A model generated the notes under the pieces. It was given only the letters and a program-made list of their open reading frames with translations, was not told the DNA's origin and searched no databases. Shown in pieces: positions 1 to 9,882 of a stretch of DNA of 64,000 bases (position 1 is its first letter; each line of letters starts with the position of its first letter). A program made the translations under genes and the position numbers. This DNA is from Rhizobium aethiopicum (GTDB lineage Bacteria; Pseudomonadota; Alphaproteobacteria; Rhizobiales; Rhizobiaceae): assembly GCF_014197535.1 (NCBI RefSeq), contig NZ_JACIFV010000023.1, forward strand, positions 1-64,000, read 5' to 3'.

Positions 1-17
1 CTCGACAACCAGAAAAT

Positions 18-36
18 AGACGGAAAACCTCCGTCT
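18..36. terminator. Short hairpin, possible terminator of a gene left of the window
   Basis: Arms AGACGGA and TCCGTCT pair around a five-base loop. There is no clear T-run on either strand, so it is only a candidate end-of-transcript hairpin for a gene that would lie outside the window. I see no supportable gene in bases 1-97. Confidence 0.3.
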
Positions 37-97
37 GACGGGGCATGCGCCTGCGGCATTTCGATTCACCCAGAACTTTCCCCGGACAGCCCTGCGT

Positions 98-499
98 TTA
101 CGGGGAGAGGGTTAGGGTGAGGGGCAGCCATCTGCACGAAGAGGACAGCATTGCAGCACAATCGGGAGTTTCGGTCTCTTCGAGATAATAAGGCAGGAAC
201 GGGGATAATTGCCAGCGTTCCATCCGTTCGGCAGTTATCACGAGATCTTCATCTGGCTCGAATATGCCCTCGACGTACCATCGATTGAGACTTATCCTTG
301 CGTAATAGGAAGCGATATCGATTCCCAATGACGGCAGCCTAACCCGCATATATTCCCGCTGCATTCTTGGAACGACTTCAGTGGAAAGGCGCGCCAGGAA
401 AGCCTCTTCAGCGGCCCTCTCTGCGCCGTGGGCTAAAACCGGCATTGCCAGCGCCCCGCAGAGCAAAGCAGCCTGGATCAAACTTCCATCTAACCCCAT
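98..499 (-). CDS. Small secreted hypothetical protein
   Basis: This 133-residue reading frame starts at an ATG preceded by a GAGGGG Shine-Dalgarno sequence eight bases upstream. An earlier ATG (547) would put extra residues before the signal sequence. Residues 1 to about 25 form a plausible Sec signal peptide (hydrophobic core, then MPVLAHGAE), so the product is probably periplasmic. The mature part is acidic with many Tyr and Arg residues and one Cys pair near the end. The last eight codons run into an intergenic repeat, so the C-terminus may have been altered by repeat insertion. I do not recognise the family. Confidence 0.5.
   Translation of the reverse strand: MGLDGSLIQAALLCGALAMPVLAHGAERAAEEAFLARLSTEVVPRMQREYMRVRLPSLGIDIASYYARISLNRWYVEGIFEPDEDLVITAERMERWQLSPFLPYYLEETETPDCAAMLSSSCRWLPLTLTLSP
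101..125. repeat. Rhizobial intergenic G-rich repeat (partial copy)
   Basis: The sequence CGGGGAGAGGGTTAGGGTG and its continuation resembles a repeat common between genes in Rhizobiales. It overlaps the 3' end of the hypothetical gene at 98-499. Only one arm is seen here; the matching opposite arm is not complete. Confidence 0.5.
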
Positions 500-760
500 G
501 TCGAGCCCCTCAGCTTTCCCGAGCATGGTAGCGGTAGCAGCGCGCAAGCGCCATACAACTTATCTGCGACTGCTCAAAATTCCTGCTGGCGGCACACCCC
601 TGGCGATCCGCCTCACTCAACCTGGCATTTCGCCTCATCAGCAACAAACGATTCACCATTGTTGATGGCAAAAATCGCGCTAGAATGCCTACCATGGCGG
701 CGTCCGTCCTGAGAATGGGCGTTGCACCCTGTTTCTGTCGACAATCGTGGAGGAGTATCG

Positions 761-1003
761 ATGGCAACTGAACGATGGAACAGCCCGGTCACGGTCGGTT
801 TCGAGGGAGCCGATGCGCGAACGGTCACCGGGCCGTTCGATGCCCTGAAATGCCTGGCGGATTTCTGGCCGAGTTCGCGTGGGCTTCATTATATCAAGGC
901 CCGCAGCACCTGCCGGGCGGCGCTCGACGGGCGCAAGAGCGTGGAGGAGGCGAGAGCCGAGTTCCTGGCGGCGGCCGAAGAGGCGAAGCTGAAGCTGCAC
1001 TAG
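761..1003 (+). CDS. DUF982 domain protein
   Basis: An 80-residue protein starting MATERWNSPV after a GGAGG ribosome-binding site; an in-frame ATG 39 bases upstream lacks one. The pattern W-x-x-P-V near the start, a central WPSSRG, a Cys in KARSTCRAAL and a C-terminal AR-x-x-F-x-x-AAEEA helix fit DUF982, a family of small cytoplasmic proteins expanded in rhizobia. Its biochemical role is not known. It stands alone, with about 260 bases upstream and 220 bases downstream in which I see no other gene. Confidence 0.8.
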   Translation: MATERWNSPVTVGFEGADARTVTGPFDALKCLADFWPSSRGLHYIKARSTCRAALDGRKSVEEARAEFLAAAEEAKLKLH

Positions 1004-1222
1004 TAAGGCCGCCGGCTATTGTCGATTTGTTCGGCATGACGTGCCGGAACGATACAATGTATAATTTTTACTTAACCCTGCATCCAGCAGGCGCCGGGTT
1101 TTGGCGCAAAAGGCGTTGCGCCTGAGACAGGTGTTTCGATAGAAAACAGGCAGCCATCATGATGATGGTCAGAGGCTCGTCACCGGAAACGCAGGCGAGC
1201 CTCGTTCGAGCAGATCGGATTT

Positions 1223-1486
1223 TCAGCAGTCCGCCCCGCCTTCATTTTCCACCTCGAGATAGCCTACACCGATGATCGTGCCGTCTGCCGCGCGAATGAA
1301 GGACGGCAGATAGTGCGGCTCTGCCGGCTTGCACGCGGCCGTCTCCGTATATTCGTTGAGAGCGATCTGGTCCTTCGGAAGCGCGGAATAATTTGTGCCG
1401 GTTTCGAGTGAGGCATGGGCGGAGCCGGCAAAGACACCGCAACCGATAATCAAGGTCGTTGCCCAGAGGCGAAGAAGCGACTGCAT
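1223..1486 (-). CDS. Small secreted hypothetical protein
   Basis: An 87-residue protein with an N-terminal signal peptide (Leu-rich core, likely cleaved after SAHA at about residue 26). A GGAGACC ribosome-binding site lies just upstream of the ATG. The mature domain is about 60 residues, acidic, with Cys near residue 52 and at the C-terminus, which could form a disulfide in the periplasm. I do not recognise the family. It is monocistronic between DUF982 and the lipoprotein at 1712. Confidence 0.6.
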   Translation of the reverse strand: MQSLLRLWATTLIIGCGVFAGSAHASLETGTNYSALPKDQIALNEYTETAACKPAEPHYLPSFIRAADGTIIGVGYLEVENEGGADC

Positions 1487-1711
1487 GATGGTCTCCAGCG
1501 TTTCAGGTCCGGCATTTCAACACGTGGCGGCTCACTTGGTTCCCTCAGCGCCGCAATAGGCGGCTATGCACATGGCTTCGGCTGACGATGCTGCCGCTAT
1601 CTAAGGCCGCCCGTCCCGGCGCATGAAACCTTCGAGAGGACGACGGGCAGGCAGCTCTTGGCGAAAGAGGCTGCGGCTTCCATATTCGGTTCGAAAAGAG
1701 GGATGACGACG

Positions 1712-1978
1712 ATGAAAGTGCTTCTGCCCGCCTTTGTTGCCGCGGTTTTGCTGGCCGGCTGCTCCTCGGCTGATAGCCCGGCGCTGGAACCCATTCACGG
1801 GAGCATCACCTATGGCGGCCAGCCGCGGACCAAGCTCACAAAATCCCCGATCGGCAGCGCCGTCTACAATCAGTTCTACAATGAGACGGGGCAGCGCGTG
1901 GAGGAAACCTATATTCTTCAGCCGGACCGCAGCTTGAAACTGGTGCGGCGCGAGGTGGGACCGGATTTTCCCGATTGA
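1712..1978 (+). CDS. Small lipoprotein, paralogue of the one at 52407
   Basis: An 88-residue lipoprotein. The start at 1712 is chosen because AGAGG lies ten bases upstream; ATG 1703 is too close to it. Residues 1-18 form a type II signal peptide ending in LLAGC, so the Cys should be lipidated. The mature sequence holds LEPI-x-GSITY-x-GQPR, KLTKSP and GQRVEETY-x-x-Q-x-DRSL, all repeated in the gene at 52407. The short conserved core suggests a small surface or periplasmic beta domain. Function unknown. The next gene, a helicase, is 102 bases downstream and is probably separate. Confidence 0.75.
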   Translation: MKVLLPAFVAAVLLAGCSSADSPALEPIHGSITYGGQPRTKLTKSPIGSAVYNQFYNETGQRVEETYILQPDRSLKLVRREVGPDFPD

Positions 1979-2080
1979 GGATCGCCGAGCCGCAGGCTTG
2001 ACAGCGGGCGAAATCGCGAACATTCAAGGAACATCTAATCTTCTCGCAGTGATTCTGCGGGAGCCCGACCGGACGGCTGG

Positions 2081-4141
2081 ATGTATCTCGAAAAGCTCAA
2101 TCCCCAGCAGCGCTTAGCCGTCGAGCACGGCACGCTCACCGACGGCAGCCATATTGCCGGGCCGCTGCTGGTCATTGCCGGCGCCGGCTCCGGCAAGACC
2201 AACACGCTGGCGCATCGCGTCGCCCATCTGATCGTCAAGGGCGCCGATCCGCGCCGCATCCTGCTGATGACCTTCTCGCGCCGGGCAGCCGCCGAGATGG
2301 CGCGGCGCGTCGAGCGCATCTGTCGTGATGTGCTGGGTTCGAATGCCGGCGTCATGGCCGATGCGCTGTCCTGGTCCGGCACCTTCCACGGTATCGGCGC
2401 GCGGCTGCTGCGCGATTATGCGCAGCAGATCGGCCTCGATGCCGATTTCACCATTCACGACCGCGAAGACAGCGCCGACCTGATCAACCTCATCCGGCAC
2501 GATCTCGGCTTCTCCAAAACGGAAAGCCGCTTTCCGGCCAAGGGCACTTGCCTTGCCATCTATAGCAGGGCGGTGAATTCGGAGACCGCGCTCGATCAGG
2601 TGCTGCGCGACGCCTTTCCCTGGTGCGCGGCGTGGGAGCAACAGCTGCGTGAGCTTTTCGCCTGCTATGTCGAGGCGAAGCAGGCTCAGAACGTGCTCGA
2701 TTACGACGATCTCCTGCTCTACTGGGCGCAGATGGTCGGCGAGAGCGTGATTGCCGAGGATATCGGCCGCCGCTTCGACCATGTGCTCGTCGATGAGTAT
2801 CAGGATACGAACAGGCTGCAGGCCTCGATCCTGCTGGCGCTGAAGCCCCAAGGGCAGGGGCTGACCGTCGTCGGCGACGACGCGCAGTCGATCTATTCCT
2901 TCCGTGCGGCGACGGTGCGCAATATCCTCGATTTTCCCGGTGCCTTCAGCCCGGCCGCTAATGTCGTCACCCTCGACCGCAATTACCGCTCGACGCAGCC
3001 GATCCTGGCGGCGGCCAATGCCGTGATCGATCTGGCCTCAGAGCGCTTCACCAAGAATCTCTGGACCGAGAGGCAATCGGCGGAGCGGCCGCGCCTCGTT
3101 TCGGTACGCGATGAGGCCGAGCAGGCGCGTTATATCGCCGACAAGGTGCTCGACAACCGCGAGGAAGGCCTGAAACTCAAACAGCAGGCCGTGTTGTTTC
3201 GCGCTTCGCACCACAGCGGGCCGCTGGAGGTCGAGCTGACCCGGCGCAACATTCCCTTCGTCAAATTCGGTGGCTTAAAGTTTCTCGATAGCGCCCATGT
3301 CAAGGACATGCTGGCCGCGCTGCGTTTCGCCCAGAACCCGCGCGACCGGGTGGCCGGCTTCCGGCTGATGCAGATCCTGCCGGGCGTCGGGCCATCGACG
3401 GCGCAGAAGGCGCTCGACCTGATGGCCGAGGATGCGAGCCCGATATCGGCGCTGGCCGAAATGCCGGCGCCGCCGCGCTCCGGCGAGGACTGGACCGCCT
3501 TCGTATTGATGCTGCAGGAGCTGAAATCCGGCCAGGCCGGCTGGCCGGCGGAAATCGGGCTGGCGCGGCAATGGTACGGCCCGCATCTGGAACGGCTGCA
3601 TGAGGACGCCGCGACCCGGCAGGCCGATCTCCTACAGCTCGAACAGATCGCCGGCGGTTATGCCTCGCGCGAGCGTTTCCTCACCGAACTCACGCTCGAT
3701 CCGCCGGATGCGACCAGCGACCAGGCCGGCGTGCCGCTTCTCGACGAGGATTATCTCATCCTGTCGACCATCCATTCCGCCAAGGGTCAGGAATGGACGA
3801 GGGTCTTCATGCTGAATGTCGTCGACGGCTGCATTCCGAGCGATCTCGCCGTCGGCGCCACCGCCGAGATCGAGGAAGAACGCCGGCTGCTCTACGTGGC
3901 GATGACGCGGGCGAGAGACGGCCTCGATTTGGTCGTGCCGCAACGCTTCTTCACTTATGGGCAGAACGCGCAGGGCGACCGGCACGTCTATGCCTCGCGC
4001 AGCCGCTTCATTCCGGCGACGCTGCTGCAGTTCTTCGAGGCCTGCAGCTGGCCGCAGGTGAAATCGGACGCCGCCGCCCAGGCGCAGGCCCGGCAGGTGC
4101 GTATCGATGTCGGCGCCCGCATGCGCGGCATGTGGCGATAG
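2081..4141 (+). CDS. UvrD/Rep-type superfamily I DNA helicase
   Basis: A 686-residue ATP-dependent 3'-5' helicase. All superfamily I motifs are visible: Q-motif LNPQQRLAV at the start, motif I GAGSGKT near residue 35, motif Ia MTFSRRAAAEM, motif II DEYQDTN near residue 238, motif III GDDAQSIYSFRAA, motif IV LDRNYRST, motif V STIHSAKGQEW and motif VI LLYVAMTRAR. It is shorter than typical UvrD (about 720 residues) and lacks a long C-terminal tail, so it is probably a second, Rep/PcrA-like helicase rather than the main nucleotide-excision-repair UvrD. Role inferred: unwinding during repair or replication restart. Confidence 0.9.
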   Translation: MYLEKLNPQQRLAVEHGTLTDGSHIAGPLLVIAGAGSGKTNTLAHRVAHLIVKGADPRRILLMTFSRRAAAEMARRVERICRDVLGSNAGVMADALSWSGTFHGIGARLLRDYAQQIGLDADFTIHDREDSADLINLIRHDLGFSKTESRFPAKGTCLAIYSRAVNSETALDQVLRDAFPWCAAWEQQLRELFACYVEAKQAQNVLDYDDLLLYWAQMVGESVIAEDIGRRFDHVLVDEYQDTNRLQASILLALKPQGQGLTVVGDDAQSIYSFRAATVRNILDFPGAFSPAANVVTLDRNYRSTQPILAAANAVIDLASERFTKNLWTERQSAERPRLVSVRDEAEQARYIADKVLDNREEGLKLKQQAVLFRASHHSGPLEVELTRRNIPFVKFGGLKFLDSAHVKDMLAALRFAQNPRDRVAGFRLMQILPGVGPSTAQKALDLMAEDASPISALAEMPAPPRSGEDWTAFVLMLQELKSGQAGWPAEIGLARQWYGPHLERLHEDAATRQADLLQLEQIAGGYASRERFLTELTLDPPDATSDQAGVPLLDEDYLILSTIHSAKGQEWTRVFMLNVVDGCIPSDLAVGATAEIEEERRLLYVAMTRARDGLDLVVPQRFFTYGQNAQGDRHVYASRSRFIPATLLQFFEACSWPQVKSDAAAQAQARQVRIDVGARMRGMWR

Positions 4142-4237
4142 AACCTTTCTGGTTAAACGCTGCAGCACCGCGCATCCTTTCAGACACGCGGTGCTGCAGA
4201 TTGTCGTGAACGCAGATCGCTGCACGCTTTTGTGCGC

Positions 4238-5194
4238 TCAGTAGTCCCAGACGACCGGCACCCAGCGGAAGGCTTCGCCGTCAACCGCGACATGGCAGAC
4301 GGATGGGAACGGCAGGTGCGTGGCCACCAGCATCTCGCCGGTCGCCGCCAGCTCCCGCAACAGAGTGACCCGGACGCGTGCCGCTTCCTCGGGGTCATGC
4401 TCGAAGCCGTTATGCCAGTCAGGCTGATCGAACCCGACCGCGAACACGGCATCACCGGCAAACATCAGCCGCTCGCCGCGGGACGCCAGGCGGACCACGC
4501 TGTGGCCGGGGGTGTGGCCGCCGGTGCGGGAGACGACGACGCCCGGCGCCACCTCGGACTGCTCATCGAACAGCCGCAACTGGCTCTGGTACTCGTTCAC
4601 AAACCGCTTGGCGGTCGCCCGTAGCGCATCCGGGAAGCCCGGCGGCATAGAAGTCCGGGAGAAGTCCGGCGCCTCCCAAAACTTGACCTCGGCGGCGGCC
4701 ACGTGAATCCGCAGGTCGGCACGCAAGCTTTCCTTCACGCCGTCGACGAGCAGCCCGCCGATGTGGTCCATGTGCAAATGCGTCAGCACCACGTCGGTCA
4801 CGGACGCAAGATCGATGCCGGCGGCCTCAAGTCGCCTGATCAGCTGCCCGGCGCGCGGCAATTGCAAGTCCGGATCCATCCCCAGACCGGCGTCGATGAG
4901 GATGGTCTGCGCACCGCTGCGCACCACAACCACGTTCAGAGGCCAGTCCAACGCGTCTCTCGGTAGGAACATGTCGTCCAGCCAGGCTGCCCGAACCGCC
5001 GGTTCAGCATTGTGCGCCAGCATCGCGGTTGGCAGCGGCAGTACGCCATCGCTGATGATCATCACCTCGATCTCGCCGATTCGCACCGCGTAGCGCGATG
5101 GAACCAACTCGTCGAGCCTTGGCCTGCCGGTGTCGTCCAGCTTGTTTGTCTCCTGCTGACCAGTCGTACGAGGTTTTGCTTCTGCCTGCGACAT
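4238..5194 (-). CDS. Metallo-beta-lactamase-fold hydrolase
   Basis: A 318-residue MBL-fold protein. The zinc ligands are present: HLHMDH near residues 140-145, GHTPGHS near 226-232, the AGDA aspartate near 247 and THLPFPS near 293. No signal peptide is evident; the first 30 residues are polar and likely disordered. The layout resembles the quorum-quenching-lactonase/hydrolase branch of the superfamily, but substrate cannot be assigned from sequence. It faces the helicase gene convergently, with about 100 bases between. Confidence 0.85.
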   Translation of the reverse strand: MSQAEAKPRTTGQQETNKLDDTGRPRLDELVPSRYAVRIGEIEVMIISDGVLPLPTAMLAHNAEPAVRAAWLDDMFLPRDALDWPLNVVVVRSGAQTILIDAGLGMDPDLQLPRAGQLIRRLEAAGIDLASVTDVVLTHLHMDHIGGLLVDGVKESLRADLRIHVAAAEVKFWEAPDFSRTSMPPGFPDALRATAKRFVNEYQSQLRLFDEQSEVAPGVVVSRTGGHTPGHSVVRLASRGERLMFAGDAVFAVGFDQPDWHNGFEHDPEEAARVRVTLLRELAATGEMLVATHLPFPSVCHVAVDGEAFRWVPVVWDY

Positions 5195-5429
5195 GATGCG
5201 CTCCTGTTTTGGGTGATCGAGAAGTGTGGGGTCACCCTGCGGACACTATGTTGGCGCGTGTTGACGGTCGATCGGATCAAGGGAGAGGTAAAGCTAGGCT
5301 TTCGGACAGGACGGCCCATGGTTTCGGCGGGGCACAGCGCAGATTTGGCGTGAAGAGGCCGGCATGAGGGCGCAGAGGCTCTCGCCCGGGGCGGTGCCCC
5401 GCATACATCAATGCAGAAGGGTTACAGCA

Positions 5430-6482
5430 TCAAAGCGAAAGCGGCGGCTCGGCCGGTTTCAGGAAGCGCTCGACCGTTTCCGCCGTCACCGCCTCGACCG
5501 AGGCCGGCGACCATTTCGGATTGCGGTCCTTGTCGATGACGGCGGCGCGGATGCCTTCGAAGAAATCGGGATTATCCAGCATCTGCAGGCAGGCGCCGAG
5601 TTCGCGGCGAAGACATTCGGCGAGCGAGGCGCTGCGCCGACCCACCCTCAGCAGCCGCAGAGCGAGTTTCAGGCTGGTCGGCGAACGACTGAGCAGCACC
5701 CGGCACGTCTCGGCGGCAAAGTCGCCCTCTTCCTTGGCGAGAGCCGCGAGGATTTCCTCGACACTGTCGAAGGAAAATGCGCGGTCGATCACATCGACAT
5801 TCTGCCGCAACCGGCTTTCCCCCAGCGGCTCGGAAAATCCCTGCAGCAGGGCATCGACTTCAGACGACACGCTGGCGCGCGGCAGGTGGCAAAGAGCGTC
5901 GATCACCGCGTCGAGCCGCGACGAAGCGATCTGAAGATCGGCGAGACCCGCATAGATCGCGTCCGCAGCACCAATATCGAGCCCGGTCAGGCCGAGCCAT
6001 GTTCCGGCTTCGCCGGGTGCCTTCGGCAGCAGCCATGTGGCTCCGACGTCAGGGACATAGCCGATGCCGGTTTCCGGCATGGCCAGCCGCGTGCGCTCGG
6101 TGACGATGCGATGGCGGCCGTGCGAGGACAGACCGACGCCGCCGCCCATGGTGATGCCGTCCATCAGCGCGACATAGGGTTTGGGATAGACGGCGATCAT
6201 ATGGTTGAGGCGGAATTCCTCGCGCCAGAAGGTTCCGGCGAGATCATTGCCGGCGCGGGCGCTTTCATGCAAGGCACGGATATCACCGCCGGCACAGAAG
6301 CCGCGTTCGCCTTCGCCCGTTATCACGACGCTCGCCACGTCGGATTCGGAGGCAAAGCCCTGAAGGGCTTCGGCAAGCGCGCGGATCATCGGCAGCGTCA
6401 GACTGTTCAGCGCCCGCGGCCGGTTGAGCCGGATGATGCCGGCAGTGCCCCGCCGTTCGATGATCACTTCGCTGTGCTGCAT
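5430..6482 (-). CDS. 3-hydroxyisobutyryl-CoA hydrolase (crotonase superfamily)
   Basis: A 350-residue crotonase-fold enzyme. The N-terminal LNRPRALNSLT, the oxyanion-hole segments GFCAGGDIRALHE and GGGVGLSSHG, and PETGIGYVPDVGAT with its catalytic Glu and Asp match HIBYL-CoA hydrolases. These split 3-hydroxyisobutyryl-CoA to 3-hydroxyisobutyrate and CoA in valine degradation. The length of about 350, rather than 260, separates it from plain enoyl-CoA hydratases. It may be transcribed with nothing else: the next gene upstream on this strand, the GGDEF-EAL protein, ends 83 bases before its start. Confidence 0.85.
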   Translation of the reverse strand: MQHSEVIIERRGTAGIIRLNRPRALNSLTLPMIRALAEALQGFASESDVASVVITGEGERGFCAGGDIRALHESARAGNDLAGTFWREEFRLNHMIAVYPKPYVALMDGITMGGGVGLSSHGRHRIVTERTRLAMPETGIGYVPDVGATWLLPKAPGEAGTWLGLTGLDIGAADAIYAGLADLQIASSRLDAVIDALCHLPRASVSSEVDALLQGFSEPLGESRLRQNVDVIDRAFSFDSVEEILAALAKEEGDFAAETCRVLLSRSPTSLKLALRLLRVGRRSASLAECLRRELGACLQMLDNPDFFEGIRAAVIDKDRNPKWSPASVEAVTAETVERFLKPAEPPLSL

Positions 6483-6565
6483 GGTTCACCTCGTCTGTTG
6501 AACCATGCATAGACGAGGATGCGGCATCGCTCCAGAGTATTTGCGGGCGAGCACCGATCGATTGC

Positions 6566-8527
6566 TCAGGCCGACAGGGCGTCTCGGGCTGACGCTGCGG
6601 CTTCGCAGCGGCCCGCATATTCGATGGCGAGTTCCAGCGGCAGAGGCCGTGAGAAATAATAGCCCTGCGCCAGACGCACCCCCATCGCCTTCAATCCCTC
6701 GGCGATCGCTTCGCTTTCCACGCCTTCGGCGACCGAGGCGATGCCGAGATTCTGACAGAGGTTGGCGACCGAGCGAGTGATGTTCATGCAACGGGCGTCG
6801 CGATCGAAATTCATCACGAAACCCTTGTCGATCTTCAGCTTGTCGAAGGCAAGGCGATGAATATGGCTGAGGCTCGAAAAGCCGGTGCCGAAATCATCGA
6901 GGGCGATCGAGATGCCGGCGGCGCGCAGCATCGTGATCACCCGGTCGGCCGTGTCGAAATCGGAGAGCAATGCGGTTTCGGTGATTTCGAATTCGATGCG
7001 CTTTGGGTCGACGCCGGAGCGGGTGATCATGGCAAGCAGCGCCATCGAGGTCTCATGATCGCAGATATCGCGGGCCGAGAGGTTGAAGGAGAGCCTCAGA
7101 TGCCGCGGCATGATCGCCAGCGCTTCGAGCGCCTGGGCAAAAAGGATGCGCGTCATGCGACCGATCACGGCCGTGCGCTCAGCGGCGGGAATGAAGGCTG
7201 TGGGACTGATGCGTCCGAAACGGGCGCTATCCCAGCGGGCGAGCGCCTCATAAGCGACGACGCGGCCGCTCTTCAATTCGACGATCGGCTGGTAATCGAG
7301 CTTCAATTCCCCGGCGAAATCGTTTGCCTGCAGCTCGAGTTCGATCAAGTGGCGCTGCGTCAGGATCTTTTCGTGTTCGGCAGAGAAGAATTCGACGCCG
7401 CTGCTGCGCTTGCTCTTGACCTGGTAGAGGGCGAAATCGGCCTTCTCGTAGAGATCTTCGGCGGTGTATTCGCCGAGATCGGGATAGACGATACCGCAGG
7501 AGCCGAAGACGCGCACCGAGCCGTCGGGGATTTCGATGGGATCACGGACGGCGGCGCAAAGCGCCTGGCCGAGATCGGCGACCGCCTGGTGCGTCATCGA
7601 TGAGGGGAAAATGATGCCGAATTCGTCGCCGCCGAGACGGGAGACGATACCCCCCTCGCCAACCAAAGCGGTGAAGCGTCGGGCCGTTTCCTTGAGCACG
7701 AGATCGCCGGCGGCATGGCCGAAAACGTCGTTGACGGGCTTGAAGCCGTCGAGATCGATAATGCCGAGAACGGGCGGCGAGAACGGATTCTTCTGCAACC
7801 GTTCTTCCAGGGAGAGAAAGAAGCTGCGGCGATTGGCAAGGCCGGTCAGCTGATCATGCAGCGCGTTGCGGCTGTTGACGAGGTTCAGCTCCTCGGCCTC
7901 CGCCTGCTTCTTCTTCAACTCCTCGGTCAGTTGCACCAGGCCGACGAAATTCTGGAAATAGCTGTTGATTACCCTGAGGAAGGGTAGGATCAGGAAGAGG
8001 CCGCTGACGGCGGTCGCCACGAAAACGGGATTGCCGGAGAACATGAAGGTGGTGATCATGGCGGAGAAGGTGATGACCGTGGTCATCGCCGCAGCCATCG
8101 GCAGATGCATCAGGCAGAAGATGCAGGAAATGCCGGTCACGACGAGGAAATAGGCGATCTGGCCTTGCTGCGACGCATCGCCATATTGGTAAAGCGCGAT
8201 CGACCAGCTGCCGAAAGCGACGGTCAGGATGCCGGCGCCCGATATCGTCACCTTCATCAGGCGATAGGCCCGCTCGGCGGTGATGTTTTCCTTGCCCCTG
8301 ATCTCCCACCAGCAGAGACGGAAGAAACAGACGACGCTGAGCGCCAGGGGAATGTAGAGCGACAGCCACAGCGGCGCGGATTTCAGATGGGTGATCGCCA
8401 CCGCCAGCGCATTGATGATCAGCAGGATATAGAGAATGGGGATCTGCGACGACAGGGCCTGGAACTGCGCCATCAGAAGCGTCGGATTGTCTTTTTGCAG
8501 CTGCAATGAAGCCAGAAAGTTCTTCAT
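6566..8527 (-). CDS. Membrane GGDEF-EAL protein (cyclic di-GMP turnover)
   Basis: A 653-residue protein. Residues 1 to about 200 hold several hydrophobic segments, a membrane sensor module. A short charged linker leads into a GGDEF domain with an intact GGDEF signature at residues 299-303 and the DLDGFKPVND substrate motif. An EAL domain follows with EAL at 427-429, DDFGTGFSSL and KIDKGFV, so both active sites look complete. The usual RxxD inhibitory site five residues before GGDEF is absent. It could make or break cyclic di-GMP depending on its input. Likely monocistronic. Confidence 0.9.
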   Translation of the reverse strand: MKNFLASLQLQKDNPTLLMAQFQALSSQIPILYILLIINALAVAITHLKSAPLWLSLYIPLALSVVCFFRLCWWEIRGKENITAERAYRLMKVTISGAGILTVAFGSWSIALYQYGDASQQGQIAYFLVVTGISCIFCLMHLPMAAAMTTVITFSAMITTFMFSGNPVFVATAVSGLFLILPFLRVINSYFQNFVGLVQLTEELKKKQAEAEELNLVNSRNALHDQLTGLANRRSFFLSLEERLQKNPFSPPVLGIIDLDGFKPVNDVFGHAAGDLVLKETARRFTALVGEGGIVSRLGGDEFGIIFPSSMTHQAVADLGQALCAAVRDPIEIPDGSVRVFGSCGIVYPDLGEYTAEDLYEKADFALYQVKSKRSSGVEFFSAEHEKILTQRHLIELELQANDFAGELKLDYQPIVELKSGRVVAYEALARWDSARFGRISPTAFIPAAERTAVIGRMTRILFAQALEALAIMPRHLRLSFNLSARDICDHETSMALLAMITRSGVDPKRIEFEITETALLSDFDTADRVITMLRAAGISIALDDFGTGFSSLSHIHRLAFDKLKIDKGFVMNFDRDARCMNITRSVANLCQNLGIASVAEGVESEAIAEGLKAMGVRLAQGYYFSRPLPLELAIEYAGRCEAAASARDALSA

Positions 8528-8643
8528 CTTCTCTTATCCGTCGGCCGGAGCCAGCCAGAGAAAGTTTGGTGTTTCCTTATTCACGTCACATCATGCGAGA
8601 CCGCGGGTGCGGAGGTAACCGGGCCGTTGCCGCCAGGCGCCGA

Positions 8644-9678
8644 TTAAAAGGATGCGGCGGCAAGTGCCCGGTGGATGCTGTGCAGGTCGTCGACGTTTCT
8701 GTTCGACAGGAAGAGTTCCCAATCGAGCGAACTCTGGACGATGGTCTCAAGCGAATCGTAGCGGGGCTTCCAGTCGAGCACCTGCCGGGCGAGCGAAGGA
8801 TCGGCGACGACGCTGGCCGAATCTCCGGCGCGCCGCGGCGCCATGTGAATCTTGAAGGAATGCCCGTGCAGGCGGGTGACCATGTTCAAAACGTCGAGCA
8901 CGGAATAGCCGCTGCCATAACCGCAATTGGCGACGAGCGGGCCCTTGTCCCTGCGCAGGTGCTGCAGCGCTTTCAGATGCGCATCGGCGAGGTCGGTGAC
9001 ATGGATGTAGTCGCGCACACCGGTGCCGTCATGGGTGGGGTAGTCGATACCGTAGACATGGACGCTGTCACGCTTGCCGAGCGCTGCCTCGCAGGCAACC
9101 TTGATGAGGTGCGTGGCGCCCGAAGTCGACTGGCCGGTGCGGTGGTGCGGGTCGGCGCCGGCGACGTTGAAGTAGCGAAGCGCGACATAGTTGAAATCAT
9201 AGGCGGCGGCGGCATCGCGCAGCATGAATTCGGTCATCAGCTTCGACTGACCGTAAGGATTTTCCGGATTGAGGGGTGCCGTCTCCTTGACTGGCAGGTC
9301 CGTCTGCTGCTGGCCGTAAACGGCGGCCGTCGAGGAGAAGACGAAATTGCGGATGCCAGCCCTGACCGAGGCGGAAAGAAGCGCCCGGGTCTTGCCGGAA
9401 TTGTTGTCGTAATAGGAGAGCGGATCGGCGACCGAAACCGGCACGACGGCGGAGCCGGCGAAATGGATGATCGCCTCGATGTCGTTTTCGATGAAGATCT
9501 TCTTCAGGATGTCGGGGTCGGCGATGTCGCCGAGATAAAAACGCGCCGCCGGCGCCACCGCCCAGCGGAAGCCGGTGGAGAGACGGTCCAGCACGACCAC
9601 ATCCTCGCCGGCATCGATGAGCGCCCAAACCATGTGACTGCCGATATATCCGGCGCCGCCCGTCACCAAAACCGCCAT
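8644..9678 (-). CDS. galE: UDP-glucose 4-epimerase
   Basis: A 344-residue SDR-family epimerase. The start at 9678 (MAVLVTGGAGYIGS) places the GGAGYIG NAD-binding loop at the normal position; an ATG 36 bases upstream adds residues not seen in the family. The catalytic Ser (SSTAAVYG) and YGQSK Tyr-x-x-x-Lys are present, as are NPYGQSK and NVAGADP. It interconverts UDP-glucose and UDP-galactose for exopolysaccharide and lipopolysaccharide synthesis; rhizobial orthologues are often called exoB. No exo gene cluster is near it in this window. Confidence 0.92.
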   Translation of the reverse strand: MAVLVTGGAGYIGSHMVWALIDAGEDVVVLDRLSTGFRWAVAPAARFYLGDIADPDILKKIFIENDIEAIIHFAGSAVVPVSVADPLSYYDNNSGKTRALLSASVRAGIRNFVFSSTAAVYGQQQTDLPVKETAPLNPENPYGQSKLMTEFMLRDAAAAYDFNYVALRYFNVAGADPHHRTGQSTSGATHLIKVACEAALGKRDSVHVYGIDYPTHDGTGVRDYIHVTDLADAHLKALQHLRRDKGPLVANCGYGSGYSVLDVLNMVTRLHGHSFKIHMAPRRAGDSASVVADPSLARQVLDWKPRYDSLETIVQSSLDWELFLSNRNVDDLHSIHRALAAASF

Positions 9679-9882
9679 GCCCCACACCCCACTTCCATTT
9701 ATAAGCAGGGGCATCAGGCGCCGGTTTTCTTTCCAATTTTCTTATCACGGCGCCGTTGGAAGGCTTTTGAACGGGTATGTTTGGAGTCGTGGTTAGAGGC
9801 CGATTTCGGTCTTTGCTACAGTTTTATCGATCGGGCGATTCCGGCACGAAATCGTCCCGGCAGTGCGTGCGCCCCGCCCCTC

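Noticed and set aside
381..665. 94-residue plus-strand frame
   Set aside because: It overlaps the secreted-protein gene on the other strand and has no RBS or family similarity.
5430..6512. Long plus-strand frame over 5364-6512
   Set aside because: It is the complement shadow of the crotonase-family gene; codon bias and family motifs are only on the minus strand.
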